Assembly: GCA_016934535.1 (NCBI GenBank)
Contig: JAFGSQ010000006.1
Coordinates: 66,617-103,798 of the forward strand
Reading direction: 5' to 3'
DNA: 37,182 bases
Origin: a candidate division WOR-3 bacterium
Lineage (GTDB): Bacteria > SDB-A
Made by a program: the position numbers and the translations under genes. Below are positions 15,842 to 23,554 of the stretch, piece after piece (within the stretch, counting starts at the first letter, position 1; each line of letters starts with the position of its first letter). The notes under the pieces were generated by a model. The model had not been told where the DNA came from. It was given only the letters and a program-made list of their open reading frames with translations, and did not search any database.

Positions 15842-16432
15842 TCATTTCAGGCCAAGTTTTTTGTTTTCTTTCAACAATTGTACGGATTCTTTTAATCTTT
15901 TACGCCTGGTATCTTCCTTTTTTGCGCTTGTTATCCAATATATGAAATTTCTTTGATATGTCGGGGCAAGTTTGGTGAAATTCTCCAGAGCCGGCTGGTT
16001 TTTCTTGAACTCTTCAACGACAAAAACAGGCGCGGAAAATTCATTTCGGGGTTTTTCAGATGTTTTCTTACTTTTCAAAATGACTTTGCCGCCTTTTATG
16101 AACGATTCTATTTTTCTCAGACCGGCCTCTGTCATTTCACCTCTGTCTATTAGAGAGGCTACCATCTTTTTGTTGACTGAAGACCAATTAGCCGTGTTTG
16201 TCCTCGGAGTGAATTTTCTTACATATTTTTCTTCGTCGATTCTTTTGACAATGCTGTCAATCCATCCCCAGCAGAGAGCAGTTTCGAGTGCATCCCTGTA
16301 TTCTATACATTCCATATTTGTGTGCTTTTTATAGAAAATGATCCAGACGCCCGGGCTATTGTCGTAATATTTTTTAAGCCAATTCAGAAAGGCAATTTTA
16401 TCGGGAAAATATATCTGTTCGAGTTCTTTCAC
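15842..16432 (-). CDS. YdeI/OmpD-associated family protein
   Basis: A 196-residue soluble protein of the YdeI/OmdA family. The diagnostic segment is GVWIIFYKKHT, then YRDALETALCWGWIDSIVKRIDEEKYVRKFTPR and NWSSVNKKMVASLIDRGEMTEAG. The C-terminal part, with FTKLAPTYQRNFIYWITSAKKEDTRRKRL, is the bacteriocin-protection domain. Family members are thought to help resistance to antimicrobial peptides or to act in stress, but the biochemical role is not settled. The start is GTG at 16432, chosen because the protein then begins with the usual KELEQIYFPDKIAFLNWL; no ribosome site is evident. It lies 56 bp after the HExxGH protein gene. Confidence 0.88.
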   Translation of the reverse strand: MKELEQIYFPDKIAFLNWLKKYYDNSPGVWIIFYKKHTNMECIEYRDALETALCWGWIDSIVKRIDEEKYVRKFTPRTNTANWSSVNKKMVASLIDRGEMTEAGLRKIESFIKGGKVILKSKKTSEKPRNEFSAPVFVVEEFKKNQPALENFTKLAPTYQRNFIYWITSAKKEDTRRKRLKESVQLLKENKKLGLK

Positions 16433-16488
16433 GTCTTTTGAAAATCATCATAAGCAATGATGTATTTAGATTTCGATATTTTCATAAC

Positions 16489-17775
16489 TTATATTTTAAT
16501 TCCTATGCCTGTCCTGAACAGAACAGTTGCGTCCAGCTGATAACCTTCCATAAAACCTACGGATTTGTATCCAAGTTCTAGAACTGCTGAAATAGGGTAG
16601 TCTGTTTCCGTAAAGTCATAATAGCCTCTAACAGAAAACGCTCCACCGACGCCTCCGCCTTTTTCAATACCCGGAATGCTGTCAAACCTGAGATCGGGTT
16701 GCTTCCAAAGATCCAGATTTAAGTCTGCAGAAAATCTGTCGCGCGAGTAGATATTCCGAAAAACGACTCCGAAGCCTCCCCAAGATTTGTAAAATGTGTG
16801 GTCTCCAATTCTCAAATCCATCAATAAAATTCTGTGTCCGATACTGAGATAGTTTTCCAGATGGTATTCAAGACCAAAAGGAGTCAATCCTGTTCTGACG
16901 ACAGGAACATACTCGATTTTTCCGAAACGGATGGCCGGAAAACCGCTTGAAACATTACCGTCCCACAGATATGTCTTCAATCCGATGAAGAGAGCAAAAA
17001 CGACAAAAGGATTGATCATGTCGAGCCGGGACATGGATTTCAGTTTCTCGACAGTAAACAGCGGAACAGCGGGATCGGAATAGCCCATAACTTCGTTGAG
17101 AATTCGTACATAAGCACGCGGGTCTGTATCCTGTACATTCTTGGTTAAATCATTTTCTGCGTCTTGAATATATCTGAACTTAATCTGCCATGACCAGAAA
17201 TATTGCATCGCCTCACGATAGTGAATTGACTTCGTCGCCATCCATCTTAGTCCGAGATTCCGGTTCAAGATGCTGTGCGCTTCGATTCCCCCCTGCCATA
17301 TTCCCAGCAGCTCGTGCTGGCTGATGATGTTTCCGGAAATACTGACCGAAGCTTCTCCTCCGCCCTTGCCGTAAGGGGGAGGCGCATCGTATGCATAATG
17401 GACATTGTCGATGCCGAATTCTCGATAGCGTGCACCGTGTCCGAAAAATTCATGAGCAAACACCACCGAAAAATAATCCACTGGAACGTCGAGTATCGCG
17501 TATTTGGCGAACCGAACCAGCAATCCTGCTGATTTACCCGGAATTGTATTCTCGTCAAACCATTTGACTTTTATTAATTCATCTTCAGTTCTCGTTATCG
17601 CAAAATGAACGGCTCCAATGTTTTCACATCCACTTATCATAGTCAGGTTTGGATCATATAAAAGGGACAGGCGCACCCGGCTATGCCGGTTTTCAAGAGA
17701 CAAATCTGGTACGGAAGACTCAACGGTAGGTGAAAATAGTATAAACGCCAGAATTATGGAAGAAAAAAGTTTCAT
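16489..17775 (-). CDS. Predicted envelope protein with HExxGH zinc-protease-like motif
   Basis: A 428-residue protein I cannot place in a named family. A signal peptide covers residues 1-20. After a region without clear motifs comes VVFAHEFFGHGARYREFG, giving H108-E109-x-x-G-H113. This spacing (HExxxH) is that of dipeptidyl peptidase III (M49, HELLGH), not the usual HExxH. About 50 residues later GGIEAHS (Glu165, His167) could supply the third ligand. The C-terminal half has alternating polar/aromatic strands ending in LDATVLFRTGIGIKI, suggestive of an outer-membrane barrel. A zinc-dependent envelope peptidase is plausible but unproven. The ATG at 17775 overlaps the stop of the CPBP gene by four bases (ATGA), so translation is coupled. 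It is last in the lipoprotein-GrpB-CPBP unit. Confidence 0.65.
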   Translation of the reverse strand: MKLFSSIILAFILFSPTVESSVPDLSLENRHSRVRLSLLYDPNLTMISGCENIGAVHFAITRTEDELIKVKWFDENTIPGKSAGLLVRFAKYAILDVPVDYFSVVFAHEFFGHGARYREFGIDNVHYAYDAPPPYGKGGGEASVSISGNIISQHELLGIWQGGIEAHSILNRNLGLRWMATKSIHYREAMQYFWSWQIKFRYIQDAENDLTKNVQDTDPRAYVRILNEVMGYSDPAVPLFTVEKLKSMSRLDMINPFVVFALFIGLKTYLWDGNVSSGFPAIRFGKIEYVPVVRTGLTPFGLEYHLENYLSIGHRILLMDLRIGDHTFYKSWGGFGVVFRNIYSRDRFSADLNLDLWKQPDLRFDSIPGIEKGGGVGGAFSVRGYYDFTETDYPISAVLELGYKSVGFMEGYQLDATVLFRTGIGIKI

Positions 17776-18548
17776 TGATGCTCCGATAACATTCTTTTAG
17801 ATTGTGAATTTATCAATATAAAACTAATTATTGACAAGCCACCGAGAAAAACCAACATCTGTATTGTTCCGACAAAATTATTGAACAATTCAGGCTCGTT
17901 GAATCCGTGAACGATGTAATATCCAAAAAACAACATGTTCCAGGCAAGATGCAGCGCCCAGGCCCAGTAAATATGACCTGAATATATTATTAAATTGTTC
18001 CGGATGAATCCAGCCAAAAACAAATTAAAAATCGTTAAAAACGACAGATAGCCTCTGTTTTGACCAATACAAATCCTGTAAAAAAGAAGATGAAACAAAG
18101 CAAAAACAACTGCCATTATTAAAGATGCTGATATGGAATATTTTTTTGGAAATCTTCTTATTATTGGCAAAAACAGCAACGCTCCGTAAACCAGTTCTTC
18201 GTTGAACGTTTGGCCGATCGTTTGAATTATTGAAAAATGTATGGATATTTTTCTGTTGAAAAGCAAGTCTTTCTGATGGCAAATTGACATTATAATGAAA
18301 TACGATGAAATGAAAACTAGTAAAAAAATTACTATGAATACAACCAAGTCAGTGAATTTCAGCTTTAAACCGAGTTTATATGCCCATTTTTTCTGCCAAA
18401 AAAGAAGCGTCAACCCTATTATTAGAAACGAGCCTATTAAAGAAATATCGTATCCGGTGTAAGTGAACAAAATATAACTGCAGAATACAAGAAAATAATA
18501 AAGAACTGTTTTGAGTATTTTCAGGGTTTTTGCTGATGTTTTGCGCAT
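17772..18548 (-). CDS. CPBP family intramembrane metalloprotease-like protein
   Basis: A 258-residue integral membrane protein with about eight hydrophobic segments. The CPBP (CAAX protease / Abi) motifs are FNEELVYG for EExxxR, with Gly in place of the usual Arg; FALFH for FxxxH; and HLAWN for HxxxN. The glutamates and histidines used in catalysis are therefore kept, and only the Arg of motif 1 is lost. Family members are intramembrane endopeptidases such as Rce1 homologues. The ATG at 18548 lies inside the 3' end of the GrpB gene (28-bp overlap), and its stop overlaps the start of the HExxGH gene, so these genes form one translationally coupled unit. The substrate is unknown. Confidence 0.82.
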   Translation of the reverse strand: MRKTSAKTLKILKTVLYYFLVFCSYILFTYTGYDISLIGSFLIIGLTLLFWQKKWAYKLGLKLKFTDLVVFIVIFLLVFISSYFIIMSICHQKDLLFNRKISIHFSIIQTIGQTFNEELVYGALLFLPIIRRFPKKYSISASLIMAVVFALFHLLFYRICIGQNRGYLSFLTIFNLFLAGFIRNNLIIYSGHIYWAWALHLAWNMLFFGYYIVHGFNEPELFNNFVGTIQMLVFLGGLSIISFILINSQSKRMLSEHQ

Positions 18549-19105
18549 GTTTGAATCTTGTATATTACTTGTGTTCCATTTTCCTCCGCGCTTTTTCTGA
18601 TTACATCTTCAAAAAACCATTTGTATTCATTTTCTTTAACATCTACATATTTTTCCAAGTTGTCGTCACAAAAATTTTTTAATATTTGCATCTTGATCAA
18701 GTTGTATTTTTCAACATATTCTACGTGCTTTATAAGATAATCCCTGAACAAAATGTGACGGGTGAGTTCTCTCGCTCCTTTTACGCACACATAGAGATGG
18801 TGTCTGATCGAGTCCAGAATTTCATTGCAGGCTCCGCCTTTTCTTTTAAAAGCTTCTCTTCCTTCGATCCCCTGATCTCCGTTGTGGTTATAACCTATCA
18901 TTTCAAGTTCCCGTTTAACGGCATCAAAACTTTGAACGTCGTCTATTTCCATGTCTATGTCTATTACAGGTTTTGCGTACATTCCGGGTATTGATGTACT
19001 GCCCACGTGATACATCCGGTGATTTGATTTGACATATTCCTGTATTTCAATTCTGATTTGTTCGAACTGATAGGGCCATTTTTTGTCATATTTTTGAATA
19101 ATCAC
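18521..19105 (-). CDS. GrpB family protein (nucleotidyltransferase fold)
   Basis: A 194-residue protein of the GrpB/UPF0157 family, which has a minimal nucleotidyltransferase fold. The family signature HVGSTSIPGMYAKPVIDIDM at about residues 35-54 includes the GSTS (GS) motif and the D-x-D pair. Downstream KRKGGACNEILDSIRHHLYVC and HILFRDYLI are also typical. The biochemical role is unknown; some members are fused to dephospho-CoA kinase. The C-terminal 25 residues run beyond the usual end and overlap the CPBP gene. The start is GTG at 19105 with TGAGGA just upstream. It follows the lipoprotein gene by 16 bp. Confidence 0.9.
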   Translation of the reverse strand: MIIQKYDKKWPYQFEQIRIEIQEYVKSNHRMYHVGSTSIPGMYAKPVIDIDMEIDDVQSFDAVKRELEMIGYNHNGDQGIEGREAFKRKGGACNEILDSIRHHLYVCVKGARELTRHILFRDYLIKHVEYVEKYNLIKMQILKNFCDDNLEKYVDVKENEYKWFFEDVIRKSAEENGTQVIYKIQTCAKHQQKP

Positions 19106-19121
19106 GACGAATCCTCAAAAA

Positions 19122-19754
19122 TCAAGGGTTTTCAAATCCGAATCTGAACCGAATCAGATATCCGTTGTCAAATTCGTAAACGGCGTTATATTGAGGCACG
19201 TTGTATCTTTCAAGAAATCCGGAACCGTTGGATTCATCTATTTTATACAAATAGATACTTGTCTCATCGAAAACGACACTGTCCGGTTCACCTTTTATTG
19301 CCCTCAGATCTCCTATAGAGATTCCCAGTTTGATGCCGTTTTCTGTTTTAAACTCGCTTTCGCGGCTTGTTTGTAATTCTCTCCCGCTGCCGTCGTTGTA
19401 TTTTATCTCAAAACCGGAAATATCTGCTCTATCAGCAGTGGTATGAAAATAAACCTTCATCCGCTGATTTCTGTCATTTGACAAGACTTCGACAGAGAAC
19501 AGTGCATTTTGGTTCAACTTATCCAAAACGTCATCACCCAAATATTCTGAAATGTTTTCAGAATTCATCAAACTTATTCCGCCTATGGAAGTGTCCGGAA
19601 TGAAAACAGGTTTTAAGGAATCCGGCAGTTGTGAATATCCGTCGTGCTCATATTTTTCAGGATACGGAATCATTTCTCTGTTATGCGGATTTTCTTTGCA
19701 GGAACTATCAAAAAGCAGGATTAACAGAATTAAAAGTATTTGAAAGTGTTTCAT
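19122..19754 (-). CDS. Predicted lipoprotein of unknown function
   Basis: A 210-residue exported protein. The first 18 residues are a lipoprotein-type signal (hydrophobic LILLILLF then DSSC), though the Asp three positions before Cys19 is unusual for a lipobox. The mature part is polar, with a long proline-rich linker and then alternating strands. Near the middle KLGISIGDLRAIKGEPDSVVFDE resembles the region after LGMSxxxV in SmpA/BamE-like or YxeA-like small lipoproteins, but I would not assign it. The ATG at 19754 follows AAAGGATA. A TTGACA-like promoter lies immediately upstream. It is the first gene of the unit with GrpB, CPBP and the HExxGH protein. Confidence 0.72.
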   Translation of the reverse strand: MKHFQILLILLILLFDSSCKENPHNREMIPYPEKYEHDGYSQLPDSLKPVFIPDTSIGGISLMNSENISEYLGDDVLDKLNQNALFSVEVLSNDRNQRMKVYFHTTADRADISGFEIKYNDGSGRELQTSRESEFKTENGIKLGISIGDLRAIKGEPDSVVFDETSIYLYKIDESNGSGFLERYNVPQYNAVYEFDNGYLIRFRFGFENP

Positions 19755-19760
19755 TATCCT

Positions 19761-19789
19761 TTAATATTGAATATTCTTCATATTGTCAA
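19761..19789 (-). promoter_or_regulatory. Possible promoter of the lipoprotein-GrpB-CPBP-HExxGH operon
   Basis: TTGACA (19789-19784) and TATTAA (19766-19761) are 17 bases apart. The -10 lies only six bases before the ATG at 19754, so either the transcript is nearly leaderless or the true -10 is shifted a little upstream (ATATTA at 16-base spacing). The -10 match is moderate. Confidence 0.35.
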
Positions 19790-19813
19790 GAGTATCATCT
19801 TATAAAAATATTT

Positions 19814-20365
19814 CTATTTTCTTTCGTCCCATTCCCGTTTCAACAAAGCATACTGAAATTCACTTCCCCATTTTCCCTTGAAAAATACATTCTCAATAAA
19901 GTGTCCTTCCCGCCTGAATCCTGTACTTTTCAGCAAGTTGATTGAAGCAATGTTTTCAGCATCGACAATTTCCTGGACCCGATGAATTTTTTTTGTGTCA
20001 AACAGGAAAGTCAAAATTCCCAATAAAGTTTCCTTCGCATATCCCTTTTTTTGTTCAAGGTGTGAAACGGTAATTCCAATTTCCGCAATCCTTATGTCGT
20101 TCCGGTCAAGTTTGATTGCACAATCACCTATAAGCTTTTTTAATTCAATGTTTTCAATTCCGTATTGTACCCACTCTCCGGCTTTTCCAAAATACCTGGT
20201 TGAATTTTCAGTAATAAACAATTCAGCCTGTTCTGTCGTCATTGTATCAAATCCCTGATACTTTGTAACTTCCGGATTTGAACGATAAAAGTGAAAGTCA
20301 TAGAGGTCTTTCATTTCGAGGTGTCGTATTTTAAGCCGTTCAGTTGTTATTAGCAATTTTCCCAT
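19814..20365 (-). CDS. GNAT family N-acetyltransferase (RimJ/RimL type)
   Basis: A 183-residue acetyl-CoA-dependent N-acetyltransferase. LITTERLKIRHLEMKDLYDFHFYRSNPEVTKYQGF is the RimJ/RimL/SpeG-type start. IAEIGITVSHLEQKKGYAKETLLGILTFLF carries the acetyl-CoA-binding loop (QKKGYA for QxxGxG/A). VQEIVDAENIASINLLKSTGFRREG is the conserved late segment. Substrates in this subgroup range from ribosomal protein N-termini to small amines and antibiotics and cannot be told here. The ATG at 20365 follows AAAGG at rather short spacing. It sits between the decayed methyltransferase and the lipoprotein gene, 59 bp before the latter. Confidence 0.9.
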   Translation of the reverse strand: MGKLLITTERLKIRHLEMKDLYDFHFYRSNPEVTKYQGFDTMTTEQAELFITENSTRYFGKAGEWVQYGIENIELKKLIGDCAIKLDRNDIRIAEIGITVSHLEQKKGYAKETLLGILTFLFDTKKIHRVQEIVDAENIASINLLKSTGFRREGHFIENVFFKGKWGSEFQYALLKREWDERK

Positions 20366-20627
20366 TTCCTTTAATCCTTTTTACATTTTATAAGAAGGGT
20401 TCATCCATTCCTGTTGTCTTGATGATATTAATAAATATTTGCATCAACAATTATCATATTCGTTTTGCAAAGCCGGTAAGTTTATCTGATTATTTGCCGG
20501 TTGGAAATAACAAAATCGGGAACATAAAACCGGGTAATTGTAAAATGATTTTTTATGAGTTCAATCATTTGCTTTGGATCCGATCTGATTTTCCAATTAC
20601 CCAGGAGAATACCAAACAAATATGGAC
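20366..20627. other. Gene-free stretch downstream of the methyltransferase remnant
   Basis: Between the start of the GNAT gene and the remnant there is no supported reading frame on the minus strand. The plus-strand frame of 208 codons across 20344-20970 has no ribosome site and overlaps the remnant, so I treat it as chance. No terminator or repeat is evident. The remaining part of the gap, 20899-20991, also holds nothing recognisable. Confidence 0.5.
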
Positions 20628-20877
20628 TCATGCTTCAATCCATCGGATGGGCAGGCCGTCAGCTTTTTTTGGCTCGTTCCAGCATTCCAGGTACAATGTC
20701 CGGACCAGTAATGTCAATTCCATACTGGGCCAGAGGGATTGTTATTCTGCCGGTGCCGCATCCAAGTTCGAGCGCCGCTCCGCCAAGCTTTTTGGCGATA
20801 GCAAGGTAAAACGGCCCGTCAGGTTCAAAACTGTTGTTCTCACAGTCATACAAGCCTGGATCTTCATACTCTTTCAG
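20628..20877 (-). pseudogene. Class I SAM-dependent methyltransferase remnant
   Basis: The minus strand reads the N-terminal part of a class I methyltransferase: LKEYEDPGLYDCENNSFEPDGPFY, then the SAM-binding ELGCGTGRITIPLA, then PDIVPGMLERA. No ATG or GTG is in frame upstream; only an internal TTG at 20853-20851 is available. After about 64 codons from that TTG the frame ends at a TGA (20661-20659) next to a run of seven A. Removing one A restores 14 more codons of family-like text (ADGLPIRWIEA) before another stop at 20630. The remaining two-thirds of a normal methyltransferase (about 250 residues) is absent. I read this as decay, not a working short protein. Confidence 0.75.
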
Positions 20878-20898
20878 ATTATTACCGCCGGTAATAAT
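20878..20898. repeat. Perfect palindrome (10-bp arms, 1-base centre)
   Basis: ATTATTACCG, one central C, and its exact reverse complement CGGTAATAAT. It stands where the start codon of the decayed methyltransferase would be expected. It could be an operator or the scar of a small insertion. I see no second copy. Confidence 0.55.
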
Positions 20899-20991
20899 AT
20901 TCCGAACTCCCTGTGGTTACCCGCTGTGATAATTTCTCTTCTCTTTTGCACTCAGAATAACATCACATGATACACAAACATTAAATCAATT

Positions 20992-21384
20992 CTATAATTT
21001 TTCTTCTTCCGGTTCTTTGCCAAAGCAATAAAACTTTGACACACCTTCTTTAAAATACAGGACTTCGAACAATCCATCGTTACTTTTGTACGTGCCTTTT
21101 AAAATGGGATTATTTTCCAGCATTACCTTCCTCGCGTCTTCCGAGTCATCTTTCGCAATTTTTCCGCTCACCCGAATCCATGCCTTGTCATTCATAGCAG
21201 ATATTTCAATATTCGAATTATTTATCATTTGTTTATAGCAGTCTTTCTTGTTATTTGTGCAGATATAAAGACGGTCCTTATGTCTGCATAAAGCTCCGAA
21301 AGGTCTTACTCGGGGTTTATCCCCGTCGACAGTCGCGACATAAAAAACACCGGCGCCTTTAAGGAATTTTAACGTACGTTCCAT
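20992..21384 (-). CDS. Pyridoxamine 5'-phosphate oxidase family protein
   Basis: A 130-residue split-barrel FMN-binding protein. AGVFYVATVDGDKPRVRPFGA at the start and DRLYICTNNKKDCYKQM then IEISAMNDKAWIRVSGKIAKDD form the standard small PNPOx-like domain found in many clostridia and other anaerobes. NPILKGTYKSNDGLFEVLYFKEGVSKFYCFG is the usual C-terminal half. Members typically bind FMN or F420; a role in B6 synthesis is not indicated. The ATG at 21384 follows a good AGGAG. It lies 84 bp after the Trm112-like/methyltransferase gene. Confidence 0.92.
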   Translation of the reverse strand: MERTLKFLKGAGVFYVATVDGDKPRVRPFGALCRHKDRLYICTNNKKDCYKQMINNSNIEISAMNDKAWIRVSGKIAKDDSEDARKVMLENNPILKGTYKSNDGLFEVLYFKEGVSKFYCFGKEPEEEKL

Positions 21385-21468
21385 GTTGTACTCCTATTGT
21401 TTTCTTTTCAAATCAATACTCATTTTTAATAACCTTTTATTCAAATCCATTGTCAGCAACCCTTATAA

Positions 21469-22473
21469 CTATATTTTCCTCATTTCGACAAGGCATAGAT
21501 CCTTTTCTCCGTCTTTAAATTCCCTAAGATCTGAAACTGTCAACCCGGTTTTTCCGGCAAGAATTGACAGAGCATCTATCCCGGAAAAAAGATCTGCAGC
21601 TTCCGCAAACGCCTTGTATTCATCGAGAGAAATGATATGGTTCAACCACGGTTCTCTGTTCAAAAGCGCGAAGTAGGATCCATCTTTACTCAATACACGT
21701 TTGACCTCTCTTAATAGAGAGCTGATTCCGGTGATCTCCTGAAGTGCCATCACCGAACTGACAACGTCCATTGATTCGTCCGGAAAAGGCATTCCCCGCA
21801 CGTCCCCGCCTATTGCCTCACAATTTGAAGAGCGACCTATCATTCTGAACTTCTCCTGGATGATCCAGAGACATTTCAGGTCTCTCTCTACGGCGAATAT
21901 GCGCGTACCTGCGGAGAGATTATGAGCCAATGACGTCACGGAACTGCCGCTTCCTGAAGCAAAATCAAGCAGAGTTCTGGGTTTTAGGGATACAATGGAC
22001 CTAATGAATTCTTGTACCGGTTCTGCCGGATATTTGAGGACTTCTAAAAATTTCTTTTTTCTGTTCCGGGCAGACAGCCAACGACCTCTTTGGATATACC
22101 TGATCCTGCCTTCCTGCTTTTTCAGGTCCGGAAGTATATCCCGTGATGGGACAGCAGTTTTTCCCTCAGGTTTTTTAATTAATTTTATTGCGTTTTCAAT
22201 CCCCAGCCCTTTGAGACGATAAAGTGAGAAGGGACCATCGGGTTTACGTATCTCTCCCGGAGACAGCACTTCGTCAATCGGAGCAATCCAATCGTGAACT
22301 TTATCATCGGACAAAAGTATTGGCCTGCCGTGGAATATGGGAAATTTTTCAGAGCATTTTTTACAGCAAAGACTCCCTGAAATCAATTCATTTTTCCGGA
22401 CCCGTATTCGCTTTTCGTCCAGCTTTCCTTTACAGCGCGTACAACATAGAAGATTTAGGGTAAGTCTATTCAC
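21469..22473 (-). CDS. Trm112-like zinc ribbon fused to a class I SAM-dependent methyltransferase
   Basis: A 334-residue two-domain protein. Residues 1-55 resemble a Trm112p/YcaR zinc ribbon: LLCCTRCKGKL (Cys11, Cys14) and LCCKKCSEKFPI with Cys37 and Cys40, followed by the usual GRPILL. A linker of about 100 residues leads to a Rossmann methyltransferase domain with motif I DFASGSGSS at about 170-178, an acidic end of strand 2 (AVERD), GGDVRGMPFPDESMDVVSSVMALQEI (motifs II/III), and LLREVKRVLSKDGSYFALLN. The target may be a small molecule, quinone, RNA or protein. The start is GTG at 22473 with a poor ribosome site; an upstream start is not available before stops. Confidence 0.85.
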   Translation of the reverse strand: MNRLTLNLLCCTRCKGKLDEKRIRVRKNELISGSLCCKKCSEKFPIFHGRPILLSDDKVHDWIAPIDEVLSPGEIRKPDGPFSLYRLKGLGIENAIKLIKKPEGKTAVPSRDILPDLKKQEGRIRYIQRGRWLSARNRKKKFLEVLKYPAEPVQEFIRSIVSLKPRTLLDFASGSGSSVTSLAHNLSAGTRIFAVERDLKCLWIIQEKFRMIGRSSNCEAIGGDVRGMPFPDESMDVVSSVMALQEITGISSLLREVKRVLSKDGSYFALLNREPWLNHIISLDEYKAFAEAADLFSGIDALSILAGKTGLTVSDLREFKDGEKDLCLVEMRKI

Positions 22474-22589
22474 TTTACTTCAATTGGTAAATCAATGGAT
22501 TCAATTCATGGTCAGTGTAAAAAGTGTCAAAATCTTTGATCAAAAAAAGTTGACTTAACTCACTGCCTGGACAACTGATTTTCATATAG

Positions 22590-23084
22590 TCATTTTCCCA
22601 TTTTCTTTACCAGTGATATTTCATTCGGTTTAAAACCAAGCTTTTCGTACAATTGCTTGGCGGGATTTGACACTAATACGTTAAGATCGACCTCTTCCAC
22701 GTTCATCTGTTGACCCCATTCCAACATCTTCCCAATCAGTTGCTCCGCAACTCCTTTTCGACGTGCATTAGGTTCAACATATACAGCGCTCAGATGCAAA
22801 CGCTTTTTTTCAACAAATATGCTGTCCAAAGGTTCGATGTCCGCTGAAACCATACCGATTACATCGTCTTTTTGCGACTCGTGATAAGCGATGAGAAATA
22901 TATGTTCTATACTGTAAATATTTGACCTGACATTTTTTTCCATTGCTATCCATACTGAATTAGATTTATCAACTCTATGGCCGCTGTAATTTTCCATCTC
23001 AAGAACCATATTCCTGATAAGATCAGTGATAACCGCAACGTCTTCTATTGTACCCGTTCGTATTTCAATCTGATTTTCTTTCAT
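22590..23084 (-). CDS. GNAT family N-acetyltransferase
   Basis: A 164-residue acetyltransferase. IEIRTGTIEDVAVITDLIRNMVLEM is the usual first strand and helices, and HLSAVYVEPNARRKGVAEQLIGKMLEWGQQ carries the acetyl-CoA loop (RRKGVA). VEEVDLNVLVSNPAKQLYEKLGFKPNEISLVKKM is the conserved final part with the Tyr general acid. I start it at ATG 23084, with GAG about ten bases upstream, rather than one codon earlier at GTG 23087. The substrate is unknown. A promoter-like site 425 bp upstream (23509-23537) could serve it. Confidence 0.9.
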   Translation of the reverse strand: MKENQIEIRTGTIEDVAVITDLIRNMVLEMENYSGHRVDKSNSVWIAMEKNVRSNIYSIEHIFLIAYHESQKDDVIGMVSADIEPLDSIFVEKKRLHLSAVYVEPNARRKGVAEQLIGKMLEWGQQMNVEEVDLNVLVSNPAKQLYEKLGFKPNEISLVKKMGK

Positions 23085-23554
23085 CACTTGATCTCAATAA
23101 ATTAAATTTAACCGGTTCATGTCATTTCTTCCTATTTAAATTTTCTTAACCACAATAAAAAACTCGGTTGCACGGCTTTATGACGAAATTTCGGATTCCA
23201 TGATTCGGTTCAAACATTTTCAATCCAACTGATCAATGATTTTTCTTTTTCACATCATCAGAGTGTATGCAAAATACGACACAATAACGACCATTAACAT
23301 TAACAAGTAGTTAATTAAAAAGCAGTGGTTTTCCTTCATTAATTATTGGTTAAGAGTTAATCTTGAAAAAATTTCCCTGTCCACCCTCATCCTTCACCGG
23401 CGAGAAAGAACTTTTTTGTTGTCAATAAATTGTTGATTGAAAAAATATTTCGAAATGTTTGGGCACAGAGATGATTTCAGGCTTTTCCCCTTCTATGAGG
23501 TTTTTAGTATTTTATATCTGAAAAATATTAATGTCAAATAACCCAAGAATGAAA
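23085..23554. other. 470-bp gene-free region upstream of the GNAT gene
   Basis: No reading frame is supported. It is AT-rich, and near its upstream end it carries one copy of the recurrent promoter element (CCCCTTC box at 23487, promoter 23509-23537). If that promoter is used, the GNAT transcript has a leader of over 400 nt. A TTGACA near 23418 on the minus strand has no -10 partner. I recognise no riboswitch. Confidence 0.5.
23509..23537 (-). promoter_or_regulatory. Recurrent promoter element, copy C
   Basis: TTGACA (23537-23532), 17 bases, TAAAAT (23514-23509), then CCTCATAGAAGGGG ending at 23487. The spacing and the trailing GAAGGGG box match copies A and B, but the sequence upstream of the -35 does not match theirs and runs into the end of the HemN-like gene. 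Confidence 0.55.

Noticed and set aside
20344-20970. A 208-codon plus-strand frame over the methyltransferase remnant
   Set aside because: No ribosome site or recognisable domain, and the opposite strand reads a clear SAM-binding motif.
8671-23087. The idea that the run of small same-strand genes is an integron cassette array
   Set aside because: Gaps between most of these genes are short or overlapping and contain no attC-like hairpins; only one candidate site was found and there is no integrase.
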